From Sphingomonas sp. (lineage in GTDB: Bacteria; Pseudomonadota; Alphaproteobacteria; Sphingomonadales; Sphingomonadaceae), in assembly GCF_026460985.1 (NCBI RefSeq), contig NZ_JAPKNM010000080.1, positions 1-47,262 on the forward strand: a DNA stretch of 47,262 bases, read 5' to 3'. The notes under the pieces were generated by a model. That model was given only the letters and a program-made list of their open reading frames with translations, was not told where the DNA came from and made no database searches. The position numbers and the translations under genes were made by a program. Shown piece by piece: positions 33,058 to 41,657 of this stretch (its first letter is position 1; each line of letters begins with the position of its first letter).

Positions 33058-34076
33058 GCTTTCCTCCCCGTGGGAGCCGATGTCCTGAGCGAATAGCCAT
33101 AGCGCCAGAGGAGCGGCGCGCAGGCGAGCGTGACCAGCCAGCGCTGGAGGCGCGGCATGGTCTCTTTCCAGCGCTCGTCATGCCGCACCACGATTTCGTG
33201 CTGCATCCGGTGGCGGCTGCCCGCGACCTGGTGCTGCGGCGACATCGGGCTGACGGCGACCTGCAGGGGCTGCTCGGGGATCCGCGAGTGCACCAGCTTC
33301 AGGATCTGCCGGAGAGTCCCCTCGGGATCGGCGACGAAATCCTCATATTTTATCCGCAGGGCTCGGCCGGCCCCGAGCCGGCGGCAGAGGCGTTCGGTGG
33401 CGAGGTTGACGATCATCCAGCGCAAGGCGGTGTACAGCAGCGGCTTGGGCCGAAGCTCGCGCTGCAGGCCGACATCGACCTGGCGCTTGTAGCCCTTCTT
33501 CAGCGACCAGGCGACGCCGCGCGGATCGCGCACGACATGCACCACGGCAAGCTCGATCCCCCGGGTTTCCGCAAGCACGGACGCGCGTCCCGGCAATTTC
33601 GACGAGTCGACCACGATCGTGGAGCCGGATCCTGCCGCAATGGCTTCGAACAGCTTCACCGTACGCGATGCGTGAGGGCTCGATCGAACTCGCTCGAGGA
33701 AACGGCCGAGGCCCAGGATGGTCTCGGTCCGCTCCTGCGCCCGGCGGAAGTCGTCGATCAGCGTCGGCGCCTCCCCTTTCGACCATTGCGCCACGATCCC
33801 GCTCCACATCGCGCATTGCCGCACGGGAACGCCGCACGCGCAATATTCGTCGTTCGGCCAGACGTGCCGCGCGAGCGTGGCAATCTCGCCCCCGCCCATG
33901 ATCGCGGGATGCTGGCCGAGCGCGATATCGAGCAACGTCGTGCCGCTCCGGCCATAGCCGGCGATGTAGAGCACCGGGATCGAAGTCCCGTTCGCGTGCG
34001 CGGGCGCGATTCCTCCGACAACCGCCGCCCCGTCCTCGGAGCCGCGAACCCTGTCCGGTAGAACGGCCGCGCTCAC
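33054..34076 (-). CDS. Sulfotransferase (PAPS-dependent)
   Basis: About 340 residues. The 5'-phosphosulfate loop is VLYIAGYGRSGTTLLDIAL (about 35-53) and the 3'-phosphate motif VVHVVRDPRGVAWS lies near residue 180, the two PAPS-binding signatures. RIKYEDFVADPEGTLRQIL is also typical of carbohydrate sulfotransferases. It should transfer sulfate from PAPS to a glycan. Start: I favour the GTG at 34076, about 8 bases after GGGGGT; the frame is open from a TTG at 34091. First gene of the minus-strand operon and divergent from the polymerase gene. PAPS would come from cysDNC about 8 kb away. Confidence 0.88.
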   Translation of the reverse strand: MSAAVLPDRVRGSEDGAAVVGGIAPAHANGTSIPVLYIAGYGRSGTTLLDIALGQHPAIMGGGEIATLARHVWPNDEYCACGVPVRQCAMWSGIVAQWSKGEAPTLIDDFRRAQERTETILGLGRFLERVRSSPHASRTVKLFEAIAAGSGSTIVVDSSKLPGRASVLAETRGIELAVVHVVRDPRGVAWSLKKGYKRQVDVGLQRELRPKPLLYTALRWMIVNLATERLCRRLGAGRALRIKYEDFVADPEGTLRQILKLVHSRIPEQPLQVAVSPMSPQHQVAGSRHRMQHEIVVRHDERWKETMPRLQRWLVTLACAPLLWRYGYSLRTSAPTGRKA

Positions 34077-34214
34077 AAATGGCACCCCCAATACACTGGA
34101 TAGCTGGCGTTATCCGACGGAGGTTCCGTCCGTTCAATCTGTCTCCCGGGTTAGGCCCGGACCATTACGGATAGCCGGCAACTAGTCTTATTCGCCGACA
34201 CCGCCTCCAGCGCG

Positions 34215-34230
34215 GCTTGCGCTCGCAAGC
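34215..34230. promoter_or_regulatory. Dyad in the sulfotransferase/polymerase divergent promoter region
   Basis: GCTTGCG and CGCAAGC form perfect 7-bp arms around 2 bases, near the middle of the 297-base gap between divergent genes. The position suits a regulator site for both, but no experiment or known motif supports it. Confidence 0.35.
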
Positions 34231-34373
34231 GCGTCGCCACCTGTCACAATGGACTAGCCAAAAGGATCGAAGCCGCATCTCGGAAGACGGTTTGCCAAGC
34301 CCCGCGCGCCGAAGCACCTTGCGGGCATGCCGGCATCGATCATCAGCAGCTGGACGGCACGGGGTGCGGGGCG

Positions 34374-35723
34374 ATGACCAACGCGCCCTATGCCGACAAC
34401 GCGGAGATGCCCGGGCTCGATACCGGCGCTTCTCCGCAGCCGCCACGCCGCGCCGACAGCTCCAAGAACCGGGATCGGATATTCCGCCCTCTTCTCCTGA
34501 TCGGCGTGTTCTGGAGCAGCTGGAGCCTGTTCCGGCTGGGCTCTATGAACGTGACCGTTTCCGACATCGCCCTGATGCTCTGCCTGGCGATGGTCGCGTA
34601 TCGGGGCAGGCTGAACCTGATGCCGTTCGGGCCGCTCACGCCCTTCTGGGTCGCCGCGCTGACAATGATGCTGGGCGGCCTGTTCGTCAGCTCGGTGATC
34701 AACGGCGATCCGCTGCGATGGGCGAACGTCGCGATCCAGTACACCATGGCCTACCTCCTGGTTCCGATCTTGCTGATGGGCCAGGAACGCCGCCTGACCC
34801 AGATGCTGCCGGTCTTCTTCGTGCTGGGGACCACGCTGTCCGAAGCGATCGGGATCACCTCCACCTTCTTCTTCACCATGCAGGATACCGTCGACTATCT
34901 GGGCGACGGCTTCATCACCGGCAATCAGCGCCTGGGTTCTATGGCGGGGCAGCCCAATCCGAACGGCGCCGTCATCGCCTTCTCGCTGCCGATGCTGATC
35001 TATTCACTCGTTAAGGGAACGATGCCCAAGCTGGTCGGCCTCGTCTGCGGAGTCACCTTGCTGTGGGGGCTGATGCTGAGCGCGTCCTTCACGGGCTTCT
35101 TCGCGTCGATGACCGCCATCGGCGTGACGCTCGCCCTGATCGGGATCCGTCACCTCGTCCGGCTGGGGCTGGTGATCGCGGTCGCCGCCGGGCTGTTCTT
35201 CGCGAGCGGGGCGCCGCTTCCAAAGGCGTTCCAGGAGCGCGTCGGCGGCGCGGTCGAGACGGGCGACATCAGCCAGGCGGGCACATTCCTCAATCGATCC
35301 GAGTTGATCGCCGAGGCATGGGGCTTTGCCGAGGGCACCGCGGCGATCGGCATGGGCGTCGATCGCTACCGCGAGCTCAGCCATCACGACAATCCCGTCC
35401 ACAATCTGTACCTGCTGATCTGGAACGAAGGAGGGGCCATTGCTTTTCTCGGCCTGGTCGGCCTGTTGGCCATGCTGTGCATCTTCGCGGTCGGCGGCCT
35501 GAGACGCAGCCGCGAGGCAGGCGGCATGGCGTGCGCGGTCGTGATCGTCTTCCTGATCTATACGGCGTCCTATCCGCACATGTACTCGCGCATGTGGATG
35601 GTCCCCGTATTCACTGCGCTCGGCGCCATCTACGCACGACGCGACGAAGGCGGGGTCAGCGTCCGTGACCCAGTAGCGACGCGTCCCCCGCGGGCATCCA
35701 TTCGTCGCGCTCCCCAAGCGTAA
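34374..35723 (+). CDS. O-antigen ligase / Wzy-type polysaccharide polymerase
   Basis: 449 residues with ten or more hydrophobic segments. The diagnostic Wzy_C region is seen as FLNRSELIAEAWGFAEG ... GMGVDRYRELSHHDNPVHNLYLLIWNEGG (about 305-365), whose histidine-rich loop is typical of O-antigen ligases and polymerases. It would join repeat units in the periplasm; with the Wzc-like and Wzx-like genes present a Wzy role is favoured over LPS ligation. Its 3' end overlaps the response-regulator gene on the other strand by 68 bases. Confidence 0.87.
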   Translation: MTNAPYADNAEMPGLDTGASPQPPRRADSSKNRDRIFRPLLLIGVFWSSWSLFRLGSMNVTVSDIALMLCLAMVAYRGRLNLMPFGPLTPFWVAALTMMLGGLFVSSVINGDPLRWANVAIQYTMAYLLVPILLMGQERRLTQMLPVFFVLGTTLSEAIGITSTFFFTMQDTVDYLGDGFITGNQRLGSMAGQPNPNGAVIAFSLPMLIYSLVKGTMPKLVGLVCGVTLLWGLMLSASFTGFFASMTAIGVTLALIGIRHLVRLGLVIAVAAGLFFASGAPLPKAFQERVGGAVETGDISQAGTFLNRSELIAEAWGFAEGTAAIGMGVDRYRELSHHDNPVHNLYLLIWNEGGAIAFLGLVGLLAMLCIFAVGGLRRSREAGGMACAVVIVFLIYTASYPHMYSRMWMVPVFTALGAIYARRDEGGVSVRDPVATRPPRASIRRAPQA

Positions 35724-36336
35724 AGGCCAGCGCGGCGAGCGAGGTCCGGTTGCTCAGGCCCAGCTTGCGGAAGATGTTGTTGAGGTGGATCTTCACCGTC
35801 CCCTGCGCGGTGCCGACCTGCTGGGCGATCGCCTTGTTCGACAGGCCCTTGCAGACCAGGTTGACGATCTGCCGTTCGCGCACGGTCAGCTGGGCGAGTT
35901 GCAGCGGGTCGGGTCGGGATGGCTCCCGGTCCGCTCGCGAGAGAAGCTCCTGCGGATGCCAATGCTCTCCCCGCGCCACCGTCCGCAGACAGTCGACCAG
36001 CAGGTCCGGGGCCGATTCCTTCAGCAGCAGACCCCAGGCGCCGAAGGCGAGCGCCTCCGATATCTGGCGCGGCGTGATCGTCGCGGTGAGGAAGATCACC
36101 CGGACCTGCAGGTCGGCCCGATGGATCGCGCGGAGCACGTCCAGGCCGGTGAGGTCCGGCATGTTGATGTCGAGGACAAGCAGATCCGGCGCCATGCGCT
36201 CCAGCGCCGCCAGGGCCTCGTGGCCGGAATTCGCGGTGGCGACGACCTCGAAGTCGGGCTCGAGCGACACAAGGTCGGCCACGCCCCGGAGCAGAAGCGG
36301 GTGATCGTCCACGAGGATCAGGCGCGTGACCGTCAT
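35656..36336 (-). CDS. NarL/LuxR-type response regulator
   Basis: 226 residues. The receiver domain has the acidic pocket (LILVDDHPLLLRG), the phosphoacceptor Asp in LLVLDINMPDLTG, and the later Lys in GLLLKESAP; the C-terminal LuxR-type helix-turn-helix is LTVRERQIVNLVCKGLSNKAIAQQVG ... KIHLNNIFRKL. It is encoded directly after, and overlapping (ATGA), the sensor kinase gene, so the two form a two-component system. Targets are probably the flanking polysaccharide genes. Confidence 0.93.
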   Translation of the reverse strand: MTVTRLILVDDHPLLLRGVADLVSLEPDFEVVATANSGHEALAALERMAPDLLVLDINMPDLTGLDVLRAIHRADLQVRVIFLTATITPRQISEALAFGAWGLLLKESAPDLLVDCLRTVARGEHWHPQELLSRADREPSRPDPLQLAQLTVRERQIVNLVCKGLSNKAIAQQVGTAQGTVKIHLNNIFRKLGLSNRTSLAALAFTLGERDEWMPAGDASLLGHGR

Positions 36337-38003
36337 GTCGAGGGCAGCTCGATGAACATCGCGAAGCCGGGCCGGTCGCGCACGACGCAGAGCCGGCCCG
36401 CCAGGTCCGCCACGCGCGCGCTCAGCGAATGCGGTTCGGACATGCCCGCCTCAGACGGCACGAGGACGCCGGTGCCGTTGTCCGCGATCCCCAGCTGAAG
36501 CCTGCCGTCGCCGGCCGATATCACCAGGTCGATGCGGGTCGCGGCGCCGTGGCGCACGGCATTCGACGTCGCCTCGGAGATGATCTGCGCGATATTGTCG
36601 GACATCGCCGCCGACATGCGGAAATCGACGGGCGTGGTGGTGAGATGGATTTCGCAGCCCCATTGGCGGCTCAACTGCCGGACGTGCCGATCCAGCGCGT
36701 GCGGCAGACCGTTGCCGTCTTGGATCGCCCCCTTTCCTTCCACGAACCGGCGGATCTGCTTCTGCTGGCCGGCGATAATCGCGGCGACGTCGGCGAGCAG
36801 CGGTTGGGCTTCTTCCGGCACCTGCCGGCCGGCGGCCTTGAGTCTGAGACTCGCCGCAGTGAGATCCTGCAGCACGCTGTCATGAAGGTTGCGGGCGAGC
36901 CGGACGCGCTCCTCGGTGCGCACATTATTGGCGATCTCGCGGATCAGCGCGGCACGCTCGAGCTCGTAGCTGATGCGACTGGCCACGATGCTTGCGAGGG
37001 ACTCGATCTCCTCGTGCCGATATCTGGCGTTCAGCACGATCAGATAGCCGCGATACCGCGTCCCGAAGAACGGAGCGACGCAGACATTGTCCAGCCGGGG
37101 CGACGCCAGCGCCTCCTCGCCGATCGCCTCCCCGAGCCGCCGGACCAGCATCTCTGCGCAGCCGGTCGAGCGTGCGTCCCGGAACGCCTCGAGATCGTTC
37201 GCGATCACGGCCCACTCCGCCGTGTCGTCGAAGTCGCGCACCGAGAGCTGCCCGTCCGCACAGGTCGCGACGGTGCCCGTGAGCTGGTCGACATCCTCGT
37301 AGATCACGGCGAGGCGGCCCGCACCCAACACCGTCCGCGCATGCCCGACAATGTCCTTGAGCCACGCGCGGTCACCCTGCCGCAGATGCACGGACGGCCA
37401 GGCGGCCAGCCGCTCCAGCCGATGGCGGCTCCGGTTCCGATACGCTCCGAAATATCCCAGCATGAACGCGGCGACCAGGAAGTATCCCGATCGCATGATC
37501 ATCACGTTCAGTTCGGACTGGCCATCCTCGAGATCCGGCAGGCCGATGACCAGCATCATCACTTCCAGGACCACGGCACCGAGCAGCGCGCCCGTCAGCC
37601 CCCATCGGATCGTGCAGGCGAAGAGCGTGAAATGGAAGAAGGCGAAGAACGGGCTGGTGAGCTCATCGGTGAGGTGCAGCAACCAGGCGATCACGACGAT
37701 GTCGACGCCGTGCGTGAGGATATGGAGCCTGCTTTCGATCGGCCGCTGGATGGGGACCAGCGCCAGCAGCGCGAAACCCAGATAGACCAGGGTGATGAGC
37801 CGCGCCTCGTCGGCCAGCTTGGTCGGCTGGGTGGGATCGAAATAGATCGCGATCGTGGCGAAGGCGGCCGTGACGAGCCGGCCGAGCCCGATCAGCCATT
37901 CCGGATCGGCCACGTATCGGGAATCGAGCGCCGCGTTGCGGAACCACCGCCACGCGCTTCGCGGCTGGATTGCGTCCCCGTGGCTCGAAGATGTTCCCGT
38001 CAT
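36333..38003 (-). CDS. Membrane sensor histidine kinase (HisKA_3/NarX-like class)
   Basis: 556 residues. About five to six hydrophobic segments occupy residues 40-190, then a GAF-like region (about 220-330), then the dimerisation/phosphoacceptor helix ARNLHDSVLQDLTAASLRL (His near residue 375) and an ATPase domain with IISEATSNAVRHGAATRI and GIADNGTGV. This layout belongs to kinases paired with LuxR-type regulators. The ATG at 38003 is chosen; the upstream 49 residues are arginine-rich and look non-coding. Signal unknown. Confidence 0.88.
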   Translation of the reverse strand: MTGTSSSHGDAIQPRSAWRWFRNAALDSRYVADPEWLIGLGRLVTAAFATIAIYFDPTQPTKLADEARLITLVYLGFALLALVPIQRPIESRLHILTHGVDIVVIAWLLHLTDELTSPFFAFFHFTLFACTIRWGLTGALLGAVVLEVMMLVIGLPDLEDGQSELNVMIMRSGYFLVAAFMLGYFGAYRNRSRHRLERLAAWPSVHLRQGDRAWLKDIVGHARTVLGAGRLAVIYEDVDQLTGTVATCADGQLSVRDFDDTAEWAVIANDLEAFRDARSTGCAEMLVRRLGEAIGEEALASPRLDNVCVAPFFGTRYRGYLIVLNARYRHEEIESLASIVASRISYELERAALIREIANNVRTEERVRLARNLHDSVLQDLTAASLRLKAAGRQVPEEAQPLLADVAAIIAGQQKQIRRFVEGKGAIQDGNGLPHALDRHVRQLSRQWGCEIHLTTTPVDFRMSAAMSDNIAQIISEATSNAVRHGAATRIDLVISAGDGRLQLGIADNGTGVLVPSEAGMSEPHSLSARVADLAGRLCVVRDRPGFAMFIELPST

Positions 38004-38064
38004 CGGCTTCTTGTCGCGATCCCTTCTCCCTCGGCCGAGACGACCGGCCTTCCGCGCTGCGCGG

Positions 38065-39054
38065 TCATGCCGTTCCGATGAGGAGCGTGACGTTCTGCGC
38101 CCGCCGTTCCGCGGGCAGATGCTCCGCCGGTTCCTCCTCGCGGCCGACATGCACCACGCGGTGAAGCGTGTGCGGCACGCCGAACCTTGCGGCGGCGATG
38201 CTGCCGGGCAGGATGGCGAGCGTGTCCATCGTAATCGGGAGATTGTACCAGGCGCCGTCGACGAAGATGTGGGTTTCGATGTTCTTCCGCTGCCCGCAAA
38301 GCGCGCTGAAATAGCGATGGTCGTAATGCGCAGCCTCGATGAGCCGGTGGCCGGGAAGCATCCGCGATCGCTGGTCGCGGCGCGAGAAGAGCCGGTTCAC
38401 CCCGCGAGCGAGCGAGCGAACCCCGGGGATATGCGCCACCATCCCGTAGAAGTCCGAGACGCCCTTGCGCTGGAGTGGGCCCGCTGCCTCGAGCCGGCGC
38501 TGATCGAGCGCGAAGCCGACGCGTCCCCATCGCCCGAGCGAATTGCAGGCGAGCGCGTCGAGCTTGTCGAAGTCGTTCGCCGACTGCTGATATTTCAGCC
38601 GCTGCACCGCGACGCAATATTCGTTCAGGGGCGCTCCCGGCGGTGCCATCGCCGTCATCAGCCGATCGCCGACCGACCAGCACAGGTTCAGAACCTGTTC
38701 GCGCGTCGAGAATTTCTCCTCGCCCTGGACGAAGAAGGAAGGCCGGACGACGAGCGCGCCGTCCACCCCCGGCCGGCTCAGCGCGATCTTGCGCGCGATA
38801 TAGCCGTGCTGGCCCGGCTGGAAGTAGAACAGGTCCCCCAGGCTGACGGTGATGTCGGAACAGCCGTGATAGTTGCGCGCGATGTCGATGAGGGGCGCCT
38901 GCCAGGGCAATTGCTCGTCATCGTCCTCCATCAGGCCCTGCCAGAGCTCGGAGATCATTTCGGGACAGCGCACCAATACGGCCGCCTTGCCCGCCGCGAA
39001 CTGCGCGGCAAGCACTCCAGGCGTCAAATCATCGAAGGCAATCTCGCCAATCAC
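38065..39054 (-). CDS. Putative 2-oxoglutarate/Fe(II) oxygenase-like protein
   Basis: 329 residues. The C-terminal third reads AAHYDHRYFSALCG ... LPITMDTLAILPGS ... TLHRVVHVGRE, giving an H-x-D (His243, Asp245) and a distal His298 followed by Arg305, the iron and co-substrate pattern of the double-stranded beta-helix oxygenases (isopenicillin-N-synthase-like branch). The family assignment is by pattern only and could be wrong. The start is a GTG at 39054 with GAGGATCGGGGA upstream. It lies 61 bases ahead of the sensor kinase gene and is divergent from the Wzc-like gene, so it belongs to the polysaccharide locus. Substrate unknown. Confidence 0.6.
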   Translation of the reverse strand: MIGEIAFDDLTPGVLAAQFAAGKAAVLVRCPEMISELWQGLMEDDDEQLPWQAPLIDIARNYHGCSDITVSLGDLFYFQPGQHGYIARKIALSRPGVDGALVVRPSFFVQGEEKFSTREQVLNLCWSVGDRLMTAMAPPGAPLNEYCVAVQRLKYQQSANDFDKLDALACNSLGRWGRVGFALDQRRLEAAGPLQRKGVSDFYGMVAHIPGVRSLARGVNRLFSRRDQRSRMLPGHRLIEAAHYDHRYFSALCGQRKNIETHIFVDGAWYNLPITMDTLAILPGSIAAARFGVPHTLHRVVHVGREEEPAEHLPAERRAQNVTLLIGTA

Positions 39055-39275
39055 CGACGGTCCCCGATCCTCGCATGCCCGTTTGAATAGTACACGGCCG
39101 GGAATCGTCCATGGATAGGATGGCGGCTCTCCATAATTGCCGCGCGGCCACTCGGGACTAATACCTGTGGTCTATCCCGGAATTAGCCTTGAACAGGCGC
39201 TGCCGAAGCGCGCGGCAGGAGCCTAGTCGATCAAGGAAGCACTCCGGGCCGATATGCCGAAGTCTTAGCCACAAT
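39055..39275. other. Divergent promoter region between the oxygenase and Wzc-like genes
   Basis: No gene is present. It must contain both promoters. A GGGACTAATACC element lies near 39,155 and CCCGGAATTAGCC near 39,177; their relation to the regulators is unknown. Confidence 0.4.
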
Positions 39276-39303
39276 GCGCATCGGTTTGCCCCGATGCGCT
39301 TTT
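39276..39303 (+). terminator. Terminator-like hairpin in the leader of the Wzc-like operon
   Basis: GCGCATCGG (39276-39284) pairs perfectly with CCGATGCGC (39291-39299) over a 6-base loop, followed by TTTT (39300-39303). No plus-strand gene lies before it, so it sits in the 5' leader about 92 bases ahead of the ATG and may attenuate the operon. Confidence 0.65.
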
Positions 39304-39341
39304 GCGCATGCTGCCCCCGGGCGGCACAATCGCCGGGAAAT

Positions 39342-39353
39342 CGGGAATTCCCG
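39342..39353. promoter_or_regulatory. 12-bp perfect palindrome CGGGAATTCCCG
   Basis: It is located 42 bases before the start of the Wzc-like gene, between the leader hairpin and the ribosome binding site. Possible operator or RNA stem; no known match. Confidence 0.35.
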
Positions 39354-39395
39354 CAGACACCGCATGTGCACCTGCACCCCCCGCGAGGATTTGTC

Positions 39396-41657
39396 ATGGC
39401 GCCAGCGCAATATGCTCTAGTCGACGGTACCTATCGGAACGACATGCCGGGCTCGTCGCAGCACGACCTTTCCTATGAGATGCAGCGCATGTCCGCGCGG
39501 CAGATCTGGCTCGTGCTCCGGCGTCACTGGCTGCTGATCGCTTCCTTGGTCACGGTCTGCGTCAGCCTGGTGCTGTTCTCGCAGCTGCGCCTGCCGGAAA
39601 CCTTCGAGGCGACCGCCACCGTCCAGGTCGAGCTCAACGACGCGAACGGATCGAACCAGGCCGATACCGCGCGCAACCAGCAGCGCGTGGCGAACGAGGC
39701 GCGGATCTATCGCTCGCAGGCGCTCGCCGAACAGGTCGTCAAAGACATGGACCTGGTGAACAACAAGGTCTTCACCTCCGGCTCCAAAATAACCCCGCAG
39801 CAGGCGACGATACGGCTCCTCACGAAGACGCGGGTCGCGAGCGCCACCGATTCCGACTTCATCGACATCGTCGTCCGTTCGCGCAGTCCCGAGCTCGCCG
39901 CCGACATCGCGAACCAGTTCGTCGAGAGCCTGCAGAAGCTCCGCTCGGCCCGCCGGCAGCAATGGCGCGACAGCGTCACGCGCGCGCTGGCCGCCGAGAG
40001 CACGCGACTGGCCGGCGAAGTCGAAAAGGCCGAGCGCGCAGTGGCCGATTTCCGCCGCGAGCACAGGATGCCGATCGGCGCCGGAAGCGCGGAGGACTAT
40101 CAGCAGATGAACCGCATCGCCGTGGAACAGGCGTCGGCGTCCGCGGCGAATGCGGCAGCGGCGGCCCGGTCGGCGAGCGTCAGCAGCGCGTCGCGGATGC
40201 GCACGTCCGCCGGCGCCAGCTCGCCCGTGCTCGACCATCTGCAGCGCCAATATGACGACCTGCTGCGCGAACGGTCGCAATTGTCCGTCTCGCTCGGCGC
40301 CGCGCACCCCGATCGGCAGAGGGTCGAGGCGCAGATCAACCAGGCGCGCACCGACCTCGATCGCGAGCGCACTTCCGTGGTCGCGGCCGAAGAGGCCAAG
40401 ATCTCCGCCGACGCGGGGCGCGAACAGCAATTGGCCGCGGGCGAGGCGCGTGCCGCGGCCGCCCGTGCGGGGCAACTGCAGTCGCAATTGTCGACCCTGT
40501 CCGCGCAGGCCTTCCGCAACAACACCAACAATGTCGATCTCGCGGTGCTCGACCGTCGGGCGGAGGTGGCGCGCCAGGCCTATCTCACCACCGCGCAGCG
40601 CGCACAGGCGGTTCGCTCCGAGCTCGAGACGACGGGCGTGAACTCCTCCGTGGTCTCAGCGGCCACGGCGCCGCTGGTCGCCGTGGCGCCCGCCCCCAAG
40701 AAGATGGCGCTCGCGGCCTTCGTCGGCTCGCTGATGCTGTCGCTGCTGATCGTGTTCTGCATCGAGATGTTCGACAATCGCCTGCGCAGCGGAGAGCAAT
40801 TGTACCGGCTGTTCGGATTGCGGACTTTCGCGATGCTTCCGCTGCTCAACCGCGAGATCCCGATGACGGCGGTGGAAAGTCCCGTGGTGACCGAGCCTCA
40901 GTCGCTCTTCGCCGAAGTGGCGCGGACGCTGGCGACCGAGGTGGACGAGCTGGCGCAAGGCAGACAGAACCAGACCGTGCTGGTCACCTCGCCGCTGCCG
41001 GGCGACGGCAAATCCAGCGTCGCGCTCACGCTCGCGGTCGCGGCGGTATCGATGGGCCGCAGCGCGATCGTGGTCGATTTCGACCTGCGGCGCCCGGGGC
41101 CCAGCATATTGCGCAGCATCCAGGCGTCGTCGGGCACGCCCGACCTCATCGAATTGCTGACCGGAACCGGCGATCCGCGGCGGCTGCTCCCCGCCGAGAA
41201 TGGCGAGACCGCCACCGAGAAGACCGCCGTCGTGCTCAGCACGCGCGAAAGCGTCCGCAATCCGGGGTCGCTGATCCGCGGCTGGCAGGTGGGGCGCCTG
41301 CTCGAACGCCTGCGCGATCAATATGACCTGGTCGTGATCAACGCGCCGGCGGTCCTCGCCGTCCGCGACGCGACGACCCTGTCGGGGATCGCGGATTCGA
41401 CCCTGATGGTCGTGCATTGGGGCAAGACCACGGTCGAGCAGCTTCGCGCCGCCATGAAGCTGCTGCACACCCCCGTCGCCGGCGCGGTCTTCAATCAGGT
41501 CGATTATGCCGAGCATGCGCGTCGCGGCTATGGCGACGCCGTCCAGTTCTACATGGGATCGGCATCCTATTATTCCGACAGCTTCGACGAGCCGCGCAGC
41601 TGGATTGGCACCGTGACCAGCCGCATCCGTGGCATGTTCAAGCGCGGAACCGCATAG
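39396..41657 (+). CDS. Wzc-type polysaccharide co-polymerase / tyrosine autokinase
   Basis: 753 residues, with the Wzz-like and kinase parts fused. A membrane segment (WLLIASLVTVCVSLVLF, about 45) is followed by a long coiled-coil periplasmic region, a second membrane segment (about 440-462), and a BY-kinase domain with Walker A LPGDGKSS (about 533-541), Walker A' IVVDFDLRRPGP and a C-terminal tyrosine cluster (YGDAVQFYMGSASYYSD). Such proteins set chain length and couple synthesis to export. The ATG at 39396 follows CGAGGA. The stop TAG overlaps the next gene's GTG. Confidence 0.92.
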   Translation: MAPAQYALVDGTYRNDMPGSSQHDLSYEMQRMSARQIWLVLRRHWLLIASLVTVCVSLVLFSQLRLPETFEATATVQVELNDANGSNQADTARNQQRVANEARIYRSQALAEQVVKDMDLVNNKVFTSGSKITPQQATIRLLTKTRVASATDSDFIDIVVRSRSPELAADIANQFVESLQKLRSARRQQWRDSVTRALAAESTRLAGEVEKAERAVADFRREHRMPIGAGSAEDYQQMNRIAVEQASASAANAAAAARSASVSSASRMRTSAGASSPVLDHLQRQYDDLLRERSQLSVSLGAAHPDRQRVEAQINQARTDLDRERTSVVAAEEAKISADAGREQQLAAGEARAAAARAGQLQSQLSTLSAQAFRNNTNNVDLAVLDRRAEVARQAYLTTAQRAQAVRSELETTGVNSSVVSAATAPLVAVAPAPKKMALAAFVGSLMLSLLIVFCIEMFDNRLRSGEQLYRLFGLRTFAMLPLLNREIPMTAVESPVVTEPQSLFAEVARTLATEVDELAQGRQNQTVLVTSPLPGDGKSSVALTLAVAAVSMGRSAIVVDFDLRRPGPSILRSIQASSGTPDLIELLTGTGDPRRLLPAENGETATEKTAVVLSTRESVRNPGSLIRGWQVGRLLERLRDQYDLVVINAPAVLAVRDATTLSGIADSTLMVVHWGKTTVEQLRAAMKLLHTPVAGAVFNQVDYAEHARRGYGDAVQFYMGSASYYSDSFDEPRSWIGTVTSRIRGMFKRGTA

